Position numbers and translations under genes: made by a program. Shown piece after piece: positions 44,253-52,958 of a stretch of DNA of 64,000 bases (position 1 is the first letter of the stretch; each line of letters begins with the position of its first letter). The stretch comes from Sinorhizobium meliloti 4H41 (GTDB lineage Bacteria; Pseudomonadota; Alphaproteobacteria; Rhizobiales; Rhizobiaceae), in contig NZ_AQWP01000012.1 in NCBI RefSeq assembly GCF_000375585.1, positions 1 through 64,000 of the forward strand, read 5' to 3'. Below the pieces are notes generated by a model. The model saw only the letters and a list, made by a program, of their open reading frames with translations, searched no databases and had not been told where the DNA came from.

Positions 44253-45071
44253 TCAATTCTGAGCTTGGCTCTGTCCTTGTTGCTCGACCGTCACGGCCAC
44301 CTTCAGGGTCTCGGTGCCCGTACCGTGCACCAGTCCCGAAACCGGCGAAGCATCGCGGTAACATAGTCCCGAGGCGATGCGGACATAGCGGTCGTCCGGG
44401 CAGACCTTGTTGGCGGGATCGAACCCGACCCAGCCAAGGCCTGCAATGTGCACGTCGGCCCAGGCGTGGCTTGCGGTCTGCTGCGGATGACCCTCCATCA
44501 TGAGATAGCCGGAGACGTAGCGTGCGGGCAGGCCAAGGGTGCGCGCGGCGGAGATCAGGATATGGGCATGATCCTGGCATACGCCCTTGCCGCGCTCCAG
44601 CGCCTCCTCGGCGGAGGTCCCGACCTGGGTCTCGCCCGGTTCGTAGCGTACGGTCTCGTGAATGATCGCCATAAGCGCGTGCATGCGCTCGAGTTCAGTG
44701 GCGCCTCCGGCGGCTTTCGCGAGCTCGCGGATCCGCTTGCCCGGCTTGGTCAGCGGGGTTTCGCGGGCGTAGAGCCACAGCGGTACATAGGACTGGTGAG
44801 CGCCGAATACGCCGGCCCGGTCTTCCGTTTCGACTTCGCCTCTCGCCTCTACGCAAAGGGTCGTTCGATCGGCGTCGACGCTGACGAGATGCGTGCGGTT
44901 GCCGAACTGGTCGTCATAGCTCACTTCGATGGCTGCCCCGTCCACCAGCGTCTTCCAGTTCCGCACCGTCTGGCCCGGCAGATTCACCGGCGTGAGGCGC
45001 AGTCGCTGCAATGCGTATTGTACCGGTTGGTCGTAATGATACTCGGTCGTGTGGCTGATTTTCAGATACAT
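44253..45071 (-). CDS. Transglutaminase-like cysteine protease family protein
   Basis: This 272-residue protein has an N-terminal beta domain (bacterial transglutaminase N, ISHTTEYHYDQPVQYALQRL). The catalytic core follows, with Cys in GKGVCQDHAH, His in ASHAWADVH and Asp in VGFDPANK. These enzymes cleave or form amide bonds on peptides; the physiological substrate is unknown. It is the third gene of a leftward operon with the alpha-E and circularly permuted ATP-grasp genes, 16 bases after alpha-E. The conserved trio suggests synthesis and processing of a small peptide or modified amino acid. Confidence 0.9.
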   Translation of the reverse strand: MYLKISHTTEYHYDQPVQYALQRLRLTPVNLPGQTVRNWKTLVDGAAIEVSYDDQFGNRTHLVSVDADRTTLCVEARGEVETEDRAGVFGAHQSYVPLWLYARETPLTKPGKRIRELAKAAGGATELERMHALMAIIHETVRYEPGETQVGTSAEEALERGKGVCQDHAHILISAARTLGLPARYVSGYLMMEGHPQQTASHAWADVHIAGLGWVGFDPANKVCPDDRYVRIASGLCYRDASPVSGLVHGTGTETLKVAVTVEQQGQSQAQN

Positions 45072-45087
45072 CTACGCCCCCTGAAGC

Positions 45088-46029
45088 TCATTGATAGAAC
45101 CGGTAACCATCTGAGATTTCCCGGCCGAGGCGATTGTTCTGGCTGATGAACTCCTTGAGATATTGGTGTAGCCCCTGATCCATGATTTCCGCGATCGACT
45201 GGCTGCGCAGCAAGCCGAGCGTCTGCTCGGCGGTCTCGTGGGCCGCGTGCCGCTCGCCGTATTCGCGCGCGAGATAACCGAGATTGGAGACGAGCTTGTC
45301 GTAGCAATAGGCCAGCGAGCGCGGCATGCGGCCGTTTGCGATCAGGAAGTCGGCAATATTTGCGGGCCTGAGTTCGGCGTCATAGACCCAGCCATAGGAG
45401 CGGTGTGCGGAGACCGAGCGCAGGATCGATTCCCACTGGACGTTGTCCATGGACGATCCGACCGCGGAGACTGCCGGCAGTAGCACGTAATATTTCACGT
45501 CGAGGATGCGTGCGGTGTTGTCGGCCCTCTCGATGAAGGTGCCGATGCGAGAGAAGTTGAAGATCTCGTTCCTGAGCATCGTGCCGTGGAAGGCGCCCCG
45601 GATAAGCCCGGCCCGCCGTTTGATCGTATCGATGATCTCCGGCATGTCGGTGGTCTTCGCCCTCCTGGCGAGGATCCCCTTCATTTCGATCCAGCATTCG
45701 TTGATCGCTTCCCATGTCTCGCGCGTGAGCGCCGTGCGGACCATGCGGGCGTTGTTGCGCCCGGCCTCGATGCACGACATCACGCTTGACGGGTTTGCGC
45801 GGTCACGCAGGAGGAAGTCGATCGCGTCGCCGCTGGTCAATCCTTCGTGGATCTGGTCATAGAGCTCTCGCACGTCCGCGCTTTGCAACACCCCGTCCCA
45901 GTCGTCCTCGGCCGCTTCGCTGCGCGTGAGCGACATGCGCAATCCGGCATCGATGAGGCGGGCGCTGTTCTCCGCGCGCTCGATATAGCGGAACATCCAG
46001 TAGAGGCCGTTCGCAGTCCTTCCCAGCAT
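45088..46029 (-). CDS. Alpha-E domain protein (DUF403)
   Basis: This 313-residue all-helical protein opens with GRTANGLYWMFRYIERAENSAR, the hallmark of the alpha-E family. It is rich in Glu/Arg helices such as GTFIERADNTARILDVK. The function is unknown. It is almost always encoded next to a circularly permuted ATP-grasp protein and a transglutaminase. Its start lies 4 bases after the ATP-grasp stop. It may form a scaffold or a substrate-binding partner for the ligase. Confidence 0.92.
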   Translation of the reverse strand: MLGRTANGLYWMFRYIERAENSARLIDAGLRMSLTRSEAAEDDWDGVLQSADVRELYDQIHEGLTSGDAIDFLLRDRANPSSVMSCIEAGRNNARMVRTALTRETWEAINECWIEMKGILARRAKTTDMPEIIDTIKRRAGLIRGAFHGTMLRNEIFNFSRIGTFIERADNTARILDVKYYVLLPAVSAVGSSMDNVQWESILRSVSAHRSYGWVYDAELRPANIADFLIANGRMPRSLAYCYDKLVSNLGYLAREYGERHAAHETAEQTLGLLRSQSIAEIMDQGLHQYLKEFISQNNRLGREISDGYRFYQ

Positions 46030-46033
46030 GGCC

Positions 46034-47470
46034 TCAGTCCTCCAGCACCCAGGTATCCTTGGTCCCGCCGCCCTGGCTGGAATTCACCACCAGGGAGCCT
46101 TCTTTCAGGGCCACGCGGGTCAGGCCGCCCGGAATGATCTGAACCTTGTCGGAGACGAGCACATAGGGACGCAGATCGACGTGGCGCGGCGCAATGCCCT
46201 TTTTGACCATGATGGGCACCGTCGAGAGCGACAATGTCGGCTGGGCGATGTAGTTGCCGGGGCGGGATTTGAGCTTCTCGGCAAAGGCTGCACATTCCTT
46301 TTTTGTCGCGGTCGGGCCGACGAGCATGCCGTAGCCGCCGGAGCCGTGAACCTCCTTGACGACGAGCTCGGCGAGATGCTCGAGCACGTATTTGAGGCTC
46401 TCCGGTTCCGAGCAGCGCCAGGTGGGCACGTTTTCGAGCAGGGGTTTGCGGCCGGTATAGAACTCGACGATTTCCGGCATGTAGGAATAGATCGCCTTGT
46501 CGTCGGAAATGCCGGTGCCGGGGGCATTGGCGATGGTGATGTTGCCGGCGCGATAGACATCCATGATCCCCGGTATCCCGAGGGCGGAATCCGGGCGGAA
46601 GGTGAGGGGGTCCAGGAAATCGTCGTCGACGCGCCGGTAGAGTACGTCGATCGCCTCGTAGCCGCGCGTCGTGCGCATCTTTACCCTGCCGTCGATGACG
46701 CGCAGGTCCGAGCCCTCCACCAGTTCGACGCCCATCATATCCGCCAGGAACGCGTGCTCGTAGAAGGCCGAGTTGTAGATGCCGGGCGTGAGGACGGCAA
46801 CGCGCGGCTTGCCCTCGCAGCCGGCCGGGGCGAGCGAGGAAAGGCTCTGGCGAAGCAGATTGGGATAGTTCTCCACCGGCCGCACGCGGTTCTGGTGAAA
46901 CAGCTCCGGAAACATCTGCATCATGGTTTCGCGGTTTTCCAGCATGTAGCTGACACCGGAGGGCGTGCGGGCATTGTCCTCCAGAACATAGTACTGGTCT
47001 TCGCCGGTGCGTACGATGTCGGTACCGACGATATGGGTGTAGACGCCGCCCGGCGGCCGGAAGCCGATCATCTGCGGGAGGAAGGTGTCGTTCTTCTCGA
47101 TCAGTTCGCGCGGGATGCGACCGGCGCGGATGATCTCCTGCTTGTGATAGATGTCGTCGAGAAAAGCGTTGAGCGCGATGACGCGCTGTTCGATGCCTTG
47201 GGCGAGCCGGCGCCATTCGCGCCCGGAGATGATGCGGGGTATGAGATCGAAGGGGATCAGTTTCTCGGAGGAGTCCGCGTGTCCGTAGACTGCGAAGGTG
47301 ATGCCCGTCTTACGAAAAATCTTTTCGGCTTCCTTCGATTTCGCGATGAGCCGGTTTCTGTCCTGACTGGCATACCATTGATGATAGGTCGAATATGGCT
47401 GGCGCGGACTGCTGTCCGCATTGATCATTTCGTCAAATACCAAAGGCGTGATCCCCTTATTTTCGACCAT
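46034..47470 (-). CDS. Circularly permuted ATP-grasp protein
   Basis: This 478-residue protein has domains DUF404/DUF407-like in order. FAVYGHADSSEKLIPFD, GGVYTHIVGTDIVRTG, YYVLEDNARTPSGVSYMLENR and VVKEVHGSGGYGMLVGP give the ATP and magnesium sites in permuted order. Such proteins are predicted peptide or amide ligases. The ATG at 47470 is chosen; the frame is open much further upstream but the extra sequence is low-complexity and unlike the family. It is the first gene of the three-gene operon. A proteasome-like hydrolase that often joins this set is not seen here. Confidence 0.9.
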   Translation of the reverse strand: MVENKGITPLVFDEMINADSSPRQPYSTYHQWYASQDRNRLIAKSKEAEKIFRKTGITFAVYGHADSSEKLIPFDLIPRIISGREWRRLAQGIEQRVIALNAFLDDIYHKQEIIRAGRIPRELIEKNDTFLPQMIGFRPPGGVYTHIVGTDIVRTGEDQYYVLEDNARTPSGVSYMLENRETMMQMFPELFHQNRVRPVENYPNLLRQSLSSLAPAGCEGKPRVAVLTPGIYNSAFYEHAFLADMMGVELVEGSDLRVIDGRVKMRTTRGYEAIDVLYRRVDDDFLDPLTFRPDSALGIPGIMDVYRAGNITIANAPGTGISDDKAIYSYMPEIVEFYTGRKPLLENVPTWRCSEPESLKYVLEHLAELVVKEVHGSGGYGMLVGPTATKKECAAFAEKLKSRPGNYIAQPTLSLSTVPIMVKKGIAPRHVDLRPYVLVSDKVQIIPGGLTRVALKEGSLVVNSSQGGGTKDTWVLED

Positions 47471-47809
47471 TTGAATACAACGCAGAGTGCAATGCAAGAA
47501 GCGTGCACATTTGCGATCGAAGAATTTTGGCGGGCGGCGGCGGGGCCGTTTTCCGCGTTTCCTGGCGAGAACCGGGGCAGCGGCACGTACAGCCCGGACT
47601 TCGGGCTGCGCAGAAAAAACAGGCTGATGCCCGGATTTTAGGCCCATGGTATTCGCGAAAACGCGTTCAGCAGGTTGTGGAGCGGCCATTCCGATTCGCT
47701 GATAGTATCGATCAGAAAAATTCCTTTGACCGGGCGCTGTCGCCGCTCTATCGCGGCAGCGGCGATCCTGCCCGGATCGTCCCCTATCCATTTGCTCAGG
47801 AACGATTTC

Positions 47810-48730
47810 ATGCTCGCCCGCCTGGCCCCGGCCATCTTCGTGCTGCTCTGGTCGACAGGCTGGGTCGTTGCAAAATATGCGGCCATCTTCGCCGATCCGC
47901 TGACCTTCCTGGCGCTGCGCTACAGCTTCGCCATTCTGCTCTTCATCGGCTTCTGTCTTCTGAGCGGCGCGCGCTGGCCGCGCTCGGCGACGGCGATCGG
48001 CCATGCCGTCGTGTCCGGCATCTTCCTCCACGGCCTTTATCTCGGTGCCGTATGGTGGGCGATCGGGCAGGGTGTGCCCGCGGCGATCTCCGGCATCATT
48101 GCCGGCTTGCAGCCCCTGATGACGGCTGCGGTCGCGCCTTGGCTGATCGGCGAGAAGCTGGCGGGCCAGCAGAGGCTGGGCCTTATCCTCGGCTTTTGCG
48201 GCATCGCGCTTGCGGTTGCGCCGAAAATGCTGGCGATCGACTCGGCCGCAACGCCGATCCACCTGCTGCCGCTGGCCGTCAACGTTCTCGGCATGGCCGC
48301 CGTCACCTACGGGACGCTTTATCAGAAACGGTATCTGCAGACTGGCGACATCCGGTCGATTGCAGCGTTGCAATACGTGGGAGCGCTCCTCGTGACCATT
48401 CCTCTGGCGCTCATGCTCGAGGACCTGCGGGTCACCTGGAATATCGAACTTGTGGCGGCGCTCGCCTGGTCGGTGCTGGGCCTCTCGATGGGAGCGATCG
48501 CACTCCTGCTCTATCTCATTCGGCGCGGGCAGGTATCGCGCGCGGCATCGCTGATTTATCTGGTGCCGCCGCTTGCCGCCGGCGAGGCGGCTCTGTTCTT
48601 CGGAGAAGCGCTGACCTGGCCGATGATCGTCGGCACGGTAATTGCCGTCACAGGGGTCTATCTCACCAACCGCAAGCCGGCCAACGGAACAGCCGCGAGC
48701 GACAGCGCAAAGGAAGCGCAGGCGGTTTGA
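47810..48730 (+). CDS. EamA/DMT-family transporter
   Basis: This 306-residue membrane protein has ten predicted helices in two repeats (first half from FVLLWSTGWVVAKYA, second from LPLAVNVLGMAAVTYGTLY). WWAIGQGVPAAISGIIAGLQP is a typical EamA stretch. It is likely an exporter of amino acids or metabolites; the substrate is unknown. The ATG at 47810 follows CAGGAA. It is divergent from the ATP-grasp operon, so export of that operon's product is conceivable but unproven. Confidence 0.88.
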   Translation: MLARLAPAIFVLLWSTGWVVAKYAAIFADPLTFLALRYSFAILLFIGFCLLSGARWPRSATAIGHAVVSGIFLHGLYLGAVWWAIGQGVPAAISGIIAGLQPLMTAAVAPWLIGEKLAGQQRLGLILGFCGIALAVAPKMLAIDSAATPIHLLPLAVNVLGMAAVTYGTLYQKRYLQTGDIRSIAALQYVGALLVTIPLALMLEDLRVTWNIELVAALAWSVLGLSMGAIALLLYLIRRGQVSRAASLIYLVPPLAAGEAALFFGEALTWPMIVGTVIAVTGVYLTNRKPANGTAASDSAKEAQAV

Positions 48731-48830
48731 CGAACGCGATGACGGGGTGCACTCGAAGCCCTGTCGATCGCACCGCCCGGTATCGTCGGCCGCAACTCAT
48801 GGTCGGGGCGGTCGAACGGGTCCGGCCGGG

Positions 48831-48960
48831 TCCGGGTCGGAGGTCATGCAGCGGGTCGCTGTCCCGATGATCGGCGGAATGCTATCCTCGACGATCCTCA
48901 CCTTGGTGGTCATTCCGGCTGTGTATGGCCTCGTGAACGGCTGGCGGCTGCCCTCACCGG
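48831..48960 (+). pseudogene. C-terminal fragment of a heavy-metal RND efflux pump
   Basis: About 43 residues read SEVMQRVAVPMIGGMLSST, then VVIPAVYGLVNGWRLPS, the end of CusA/CzcA-type pumps (last transmembrane helix). Upstream sequence does not continue the pump. The fragment is in frame with the downstream DUF411 gene with no stop between them, so a read-through product is possible but unlikely. It marks the former site of a metal-efflux operon. Confidence 0.75.
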
Positions 48961-49016
48961 GTGCATCGACGAAAGCCGGGCAATGCCGCACAACCAGCGT
49001 ACAATGGAGAGCAGCG

Positions 49017-49472
49017 ATGAGAAGAAGAGCGTTTCTGATTTCCGCGGCCGCGACCGCGTCGGTTTGGATGATCGGGCCGGCCTTGGCAGCCGGGCGCGTA
49101 ATGGTCGTCTACAAGGATCCCAATTGCGGCTGCTGCCATGAGTGGGCCGCGGCGATGAAGGGAGCCGGCTTCCAGGTAAAGATCGAGAACGTCGACGACC
49201 TGTCTGCGATCAAGCAGCGCCATGCGATCCCGGATGAGATGCAGGGTTGCCATACCGCCGTGGTCGGCGGTTATTACGTGGAGGGCCACGTGCCGCTCGA
49301 TGCCGTCGAAAGGCTTCTCGCCGAGCGTCCGGACATTGCCGGCATCGCGGTCCCGGGCATGCCCGTCGGATCGCTGGGCATGGGAGACGACCCGCGCGCA
49401 TCCTATGACGTGTTCGCGGTGAACAGGGACGGCACCAGCGCGATCTATCAGTCTGTCAGGCCCAAGGGCTGA
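49017..49472 (+). CDS. DUF411 metal-binding exported protein
   Basis: This 151-residue protein has a Tat- or Sec-type leader (MRRRAFLISAAATASVWMIG, cleaved after ALAA). The DUF411 core has DPNCGCCHEWAAAM with three cysteines, and a further Cys in QGCHTAVVGGYYVEGHVP. The family accompanies copper and silver efflux genes and probably binds copper in the periplasm. AATGGAGAG precedes the ATG at 49017. The RND pump it would have served survives only as a fragment upstream. Confidence 0.87.
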   Translation: MRRRAFLISAAATASVWMIGPALAAGRVMVVYKDPNCGCCHEWAAAMKGAGFQVKIENVDDLSAIKQRHAIPDEMQGCHTAVVGGYYVEGHVPLDAVERLLAERPDIAGIAVPGMPVGSLGMGDDPRASYDVFAVNRDGTSAIYQSVRPKG

Positions 49473-49493
49473 CCGGCGCAGGTGATGCAGGGT

Positions 49494-49527
49494 GTCGAAA
49501 CGGCGGGGATCTACCCGCCGTTTCGAC
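49494..49527 (+). terminator. Strong hairpin after the DUF411 gene
   Basis: GTCGAAACGGCGGG (49494-49507) and CCCGCCGTTTCGAC (49514-49527) are perfect 14-base arms with a 6-base loop, 21 bases past the stop. There is no T-tract; it may also serve the convergent helicase gene. Confidence 0.7.
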
Positions 49528-49542
49528 GACGCTTGGCGCCTA

Positions 49543-49615
49543 AGAGCGTTCAATGCATTGAAACATCAAACACTCGAAGTCTTTGACGCTATGCACTTAT
49601 CCTCGAAGTGCTCTA
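49543..49615. repeat. Mosaic intergenic repeat
   Basis: AGAGCGTTCAATGCATTGAAACA...GACGCTATGCACTTATCC...GAAGTGCTCTAG is related to the elements at 44148-44244 and 57721-57780. It overlaps the helicase stop codon at 49613-49615. Confidence 0.6.
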
Positions 49616-51127
49616 GCGCTGATGGCCGCGACCGTCGGCACGCTGCGGTCGATTGCCGCCGCCATTGCGTTCGCCGGACTGCTCGCTTCCGCGGCGGCCG
49701 GCCTGCTGCGGTCCGGGCCGCCCATGATGCTTCTGCGCCTTGTGATTGCGGTGGCCTTCCGGCCTTCCGTCCGCCGGTCCGTGCCCGGCAGTGCGCTGGT
49801 CGCGCCGCTCGTGCGAGCGCTCGTCGCGCAGCAGGTCGTCGCCGGCGAATCCGCCCGCTGCCGCCTGGCGCTGCGGCCGGTCGCGGCGGGGTCCACCCTG
49901 GCGCTGTCCTGCGCCATTGCCGCGAGGCTGGCCGTTACCGCGAGGCTGACCGTTGCCGCGGCCGCCACGGCCCTTGGAGGGGCGGGCCTGGTCGGCGGGC
50001 GCTTCGCCGCTGGCGACAGCGATCTGGATGCCCATCAGCTTTTCGATGTCACGGAGCAGGCGGATTTCGTCCGGCGCGCAGAAGGCGATCGCGATGCCGT
50101 CGCGGCCGTTGCGGGCCGTACGGCCGATACGGTGCACATAAGCGTCGGGCACTTCAGGCAGGTCGTAGTTGTAGACGTGGGTGACGCCCGGAATGTCGAT
50201 CCCGCGGGCGGCCACGTCCGTCGCCACGAGCACGCGGATCTCACCGTCGCGGAATGCCTTCAGCGCACGCTCCCGCTGACCCTGGCTCTTGTTGCCATGG
50301 ATCGAGGCGGCCTTGAAGCCGACATGGTCGAGATGCTTCATCAGCTTCTCGGCGCCATGCTTGGTGCGGCTGAAAATCAGCGACAGCCCATCGGGATTGG
50401 CAGTCAGCGTCTGCTTCAGGATCGTCGTCTTCAGGTCCTTGCCGGGGACGAAATGCACATATTGTTCGACCTTGTCGGCGGCTTTGCCCGGAGGCGAGAC
50501 TTCGACCTTGACCGGGTCGGTCAGGTATTCGCCGGCAAGCTCGGCAATCAGCTTGGGCATGGTTGCGGAGAAGAGCAGCGTCTGACGGTTCTTCGGCACC
50601 AGCTTGGAAATCTTGCGCAGGTCATGGATGAAGCCGAGATCAAGCATCTGGTCGGCCTCGTCGAGAACGAGATAACGAGCCTGGGTCAGCGTCACCGCCT
50701 TGCGCGAAACGAGGTCGAGCAGGCGGCCAGGGGTCGCGACGAGAATGTCGACGCCACGGGCGAGCTGTTCGGTCTGCTTGTTGATCGAAACGCCGCCGAC
50801 GACGAGGCCGATCTTGAGCGGGCTCTTCTTCACGAAAAGCTTCAGGTTGGTCGCGATCTGATTCACCAGTTCGCGCGTGGGGGCAAGCACGAGCGCGCGG
50901 ATGTTGCGCGGATCGGGACGTCTGCCATCGGCGACGAGCTTTTCGATCATCGGCAGGCCGAATGCAGCGGTCTTGCCGGTGCCCGTCTGCGCAAGGCCGA
51001 TGAGGTCATGGTCTTTCAGGACCAGCGGAATGGCTTGAGCCTGGATGGGCGTCGGCTTTTCGAAACCATTGGCGGAGAGTGTCGCCACAATGTGCTCGGA
51101 GAGGCCAAGCTCTTTGAAAGTGGTCAA
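49613..51127 (-). CDS. DEAD-box RNA helicase, RhlE-like
   Basis: This 504-residue ATP-dependent RNA helicase has the Q motif (FEKPTPIQAQAI), Walker A AQTGTGKT, PTRELVNQ, DEAD, SAT and HRIGRTARNG. The last 130 residues are a disordered Arg/Gly/Asn/Gln-rich tail (RGNGQPRGNGQPRGN), typical of RNA-binding RhlE extensions. The preferred start is TTG at 51127 (followed by TTFKELGLSEH) with AAAGG upstream; the frame opens at another TTG, 51151. The role is likely ribosome assembly or RNA decay in the cold. The long 5' gap may hold a leader. Confidence 0.92.
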   Translation of the reverse strand: MTTFKELGLSEHIVATLSANGFEKPTPIQAQAIPLVLKDHDLIGLAQTGTGKTAAFGLPMIEKLVADGRRPDPRNIRALVLAPTRELVNQIATNLKLFVKKSPLKIGLVVGGVSINKQTEQLARGVDILVATPGRLLDLVSRKAVTLTQARYLVLDEADQMLDLGFIHDLRKISKLVPKNRQTLLFSATMPKLIAELAGEYLTDPVKVEVSPPGKAADKVEQYVHFVPGKDLKTTILKQTLTANPDGLSLIFSRTKHGAEKLMKHLDHVGFKAASIHGNKSQGQRERALKAFRDGEIRVLVATDVAARGIDIPGVTHVYNYDLPEVPDAYVHRIGRTARNGRDGIAIAFCAPDEIRLLRDIEKLMGIQIAVASGEAPADQARPSKGRGGRGNGQPRGNGQPRGNGAGQRQGGPRRDRPQRQAAAGGFAGDDLLRDERSHERRDQRTAGHGPADGRPEGHRNHKAQKHHGRPGPQQAGRRGSEQSGERNGGGNRPQRADGRGHQR

Positions 51128-51396
51128 TGCATATACCTTTCGGGGCGCCAAACGCTCTCGCCGGAACAGCAGAATGCGGTTCCGGTGTCATCTGGCGTCA
51201 AGAACCCCGCGTGAATTGGGAACTTGTGGGTTAATAGAAAATCGTCAGGCGCCTGTGCTGCCGCGGAGGGCGGCGATGTTTCGCGCTTTTCCTTCTTCAC
51301 GGCTTCGAAGTGATGCCGAGGGCGCGCTCACGCGGCGGCCGGAAGGTGACGCAGGCCTTAGATCGTTGTTTTGCGCCGGAAAGTCAAGCTGCATCT

Positions 51397-51412
51397 TTTC
51401 GCAGCTGCGAAA
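51397..51412. other. 16-base perfect palindrome in a 600-base intergenic gap
   Basis: TTTCGCAGCTGCGAAA is self-complementary. A second inverted repeat TCGCGCC-GGCA-GGCGCGA lies about 20 bases to its right. The 51128-51725 gap contains no convincing gene. It must hold the divergent promoters of the helicase and the host-attachment-family gene. Confidence 0.5.
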
Positions 51413-51725
51413 GCATGCCGTCTCGTCGCGCCGGCAGGCGCGAAACGTCGCCCCCGGCGAAAGGGCATGACCACACGCCTGCATCCGCGGCGATAGCCGG
51501 CGAAGAAGCAGCGCGTCACCTATGTTCCCCTTGCAGAAGAAGGGCCTGAGCGTACAATCTAGCCGCTTGAACTCGCCGATTGTCGGCTGCTGACGGGCTG
51601 GTGATGCGAGCGGGCCGCGCGACACGGAATGCGCAGATGTTCGGCGGCAAGGAACCTGACGCGGCCTCAGCCGTTCTGTCCGTGAACCTCGCCAACCTAT
51701 CTGCCATCTACACGGGGAGACAATA

Positions 51726-52178
51726 GTGCGGAACCGGATCTGGATTTTGACAGCCGATGGAAACACGGCGCGCATCGTGAAGGACGTCAACCTGCTGAAG
51801 GATGGCAGGCAGCAGCCGGAGGAGGAGACATTTCAAATCGAGACCAAGCGTCGCCAGGACATCATGGCCGACAAACCCGGACGCAGCCATTCGTCCGTCG
51901 GTCACGGCCGTTCGGCGATGGAATATAGCAGCGACCCCGTACGTGAGGAGCAACATCGCTTCGCCGTGGAGATCGCCGGGAAGCTCGAACACTATGCCCA
52001 CGACCAGGCCTTCGAAAATCTCGTGATCTGCGCGGCACCCAGGACGCTCGGCGACCTGAGGAAGCTGCTCTCGCACCAGGTCAAGGAAAAGACCCTTGCC
52101 GAGATCGACCGCAATTGCGTCGCCGTTCCGACCGATCAGTTGATCGCGACGGTCAAGTCCGTAGTCTTCCCCGGATAA
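51726..52178 (+). CDS. Host attachment family protein
   Basis: This 150-residue protein opens with IWILTADGNTARIV and ends with EKTLAEIDRNCVAVPTDQLI, matching the host-attachment (AtsE-related, eRF1-like fold) family first linked to plant attachment in Agrobacterium. It is probably cytoplasmic. The start is GTG at 51726 with GGGGAGA 6-12 bases upstream. The charged HSSVGHGRSAMEYSSDPVREE linker is typical. The precise role is unclear. Confidence 0.87.
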   Translation: MRNRIWILTADGNTARIVKDVNLLKDGRQQPEEETFQIETKRRQDIMADKPGRSHSSVGHGRSAMEYSSDPVREEQHRFAVEIAGKLEHYAHDQAFENLVICAAPRTLGDLRKLLSHQVKEKTLAEIDRNCVAVPTDQLIATVKSVVFPG

Positions 52179-52199
52179 GCACGTCCGGATTCGGGCAAA

Positions 52200-52919
52200 T
52201 CAGGCTTTGTCGCCGCGCAGCATCTCCCGCTTGCCGGCAAAGCCGGGACGACGTTCGACGGTGAAACCCGCCGCCGCCAGGTTGCGGCGGACGAAGCCGG
52301 CTGCGGCATAGGTCGCGAAGCTGCCGCCTGAGACGGTCCTGTCGAACACCAGCCGCATGAGTTCTTCCGACCACATGTCCGGATTCCGAGAGGGTGCGAA
52401 ACCGTCGAGATACCAGGCGTCGAAGTCCGGAGGGGAGGCCGACACGCCGTCGAGCGCCGTGCCGATCACCACCGTAAGCCGCACCTCTTCGCTGAACGCG
52501 ATGTCGACCTGGCCGGCCCGGTTCGTGGGCCAATTGGCAACGAGCGCCTGCCGCTCTTCGTCGATTTCCGGCCAATGCGCCAGCGCCCGGCCGATCTCCA
52601 CGGCTTGCATGGGAAAGCGCTCGAAGGAAACGAAATGAAGGTTCCTGTCCGCGGCCGGCGATTGTTTCCAGCGGCGCCAGGTTTCGCAGAAATTGAGCCC
52701 CGTGCCGAAGCCGAGTTCGCCGATCGTGAACGGGCCGCCCGCCCGCCAGCGTTCCGGCAGCCGGTTGCCGGCAAGAAAGACGTGGCCGCATTCGAGCCGT
52801 CCGTCGGTGCGGCAATAAAAGTGATCGCCAAATTCCTTCGAATAGGGCATATCGCCCTCGTGCCATTCGAGGTTTTGCCGCGAGGGTGAAGGGCTCTGGC
52901 CGGGATCGGTTCCTGTCAT
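52200..52919 (-). CDS. mnmD: tRNA 5-methylaminomethyl-2-thiouridine methyltransferase domain (MnmD)
   Basis: This 239-residue DUF752 methyltransferase has EWHEGDMPYSKEFGDHFY, the SAM motif IGELGFGTGLNF and the catalytic-region WYLDGFAPSRNPDMW. MnmD carries out the last methylation of the wobble uridine modification in tRNAs for Lys, Glu, Gln and others. In E. coli it is fused to an FAD oxidoreductase as MnmC. Here a DAO-type gene is divergent, with 39 bases between starts. The start at 52919 gives the family-length protein. Confidence 0.87.
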   Translation of the reverse strand: MTGTDPGQSPSPSRQNLEWHEGDMPYSKEFGDHFYCRTDGRLECGHVFLAGNRLPERWRAGGPFTIGELGFGTGLNFCETWRRWKQSPAADRNLHFVSFERFPMQAVEIGRALAHWPEIDEERQALVANWPTNRAGQVDIAFSEEVRLTVVIGTALDGVSASPPDFDAWYLDGFAPSRNPDMWSEELMRLVFDRTVSGGSFATYAAAGFVRRNLAAAGFTVERRPGFAGKREMLRGDKA

Positions 52920-52958
52920 GGTGAACCCGATAATTCTCCGGCCCGGGAAGGTCAATCG

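Noticed and set aside
46028-47641. 537-codon frame antisense to the ATP-grasp gene
   Set aside because: The ATP-grasp motifs lie on the minus strand; the antisense product is a composition artefact.
46034-48373. Long N-terminal extension of the ATP-grasp gene up to 48373
   Set aside because: The extra 300 codons overlap the EamA gene on the other strand and are low-complexity Arg/Asp/Gln-rich sequence unlike the family; the start at 47470 gives the usual length.
51245-51790. 181-codon minus-strand frame in the helicase/host-attachment gap
   Set aside because: It crosses the start of a real gene on the other strand, lacks a ribosome site, is Arg/Ser/Pro-rich, and has no recognisable motif.
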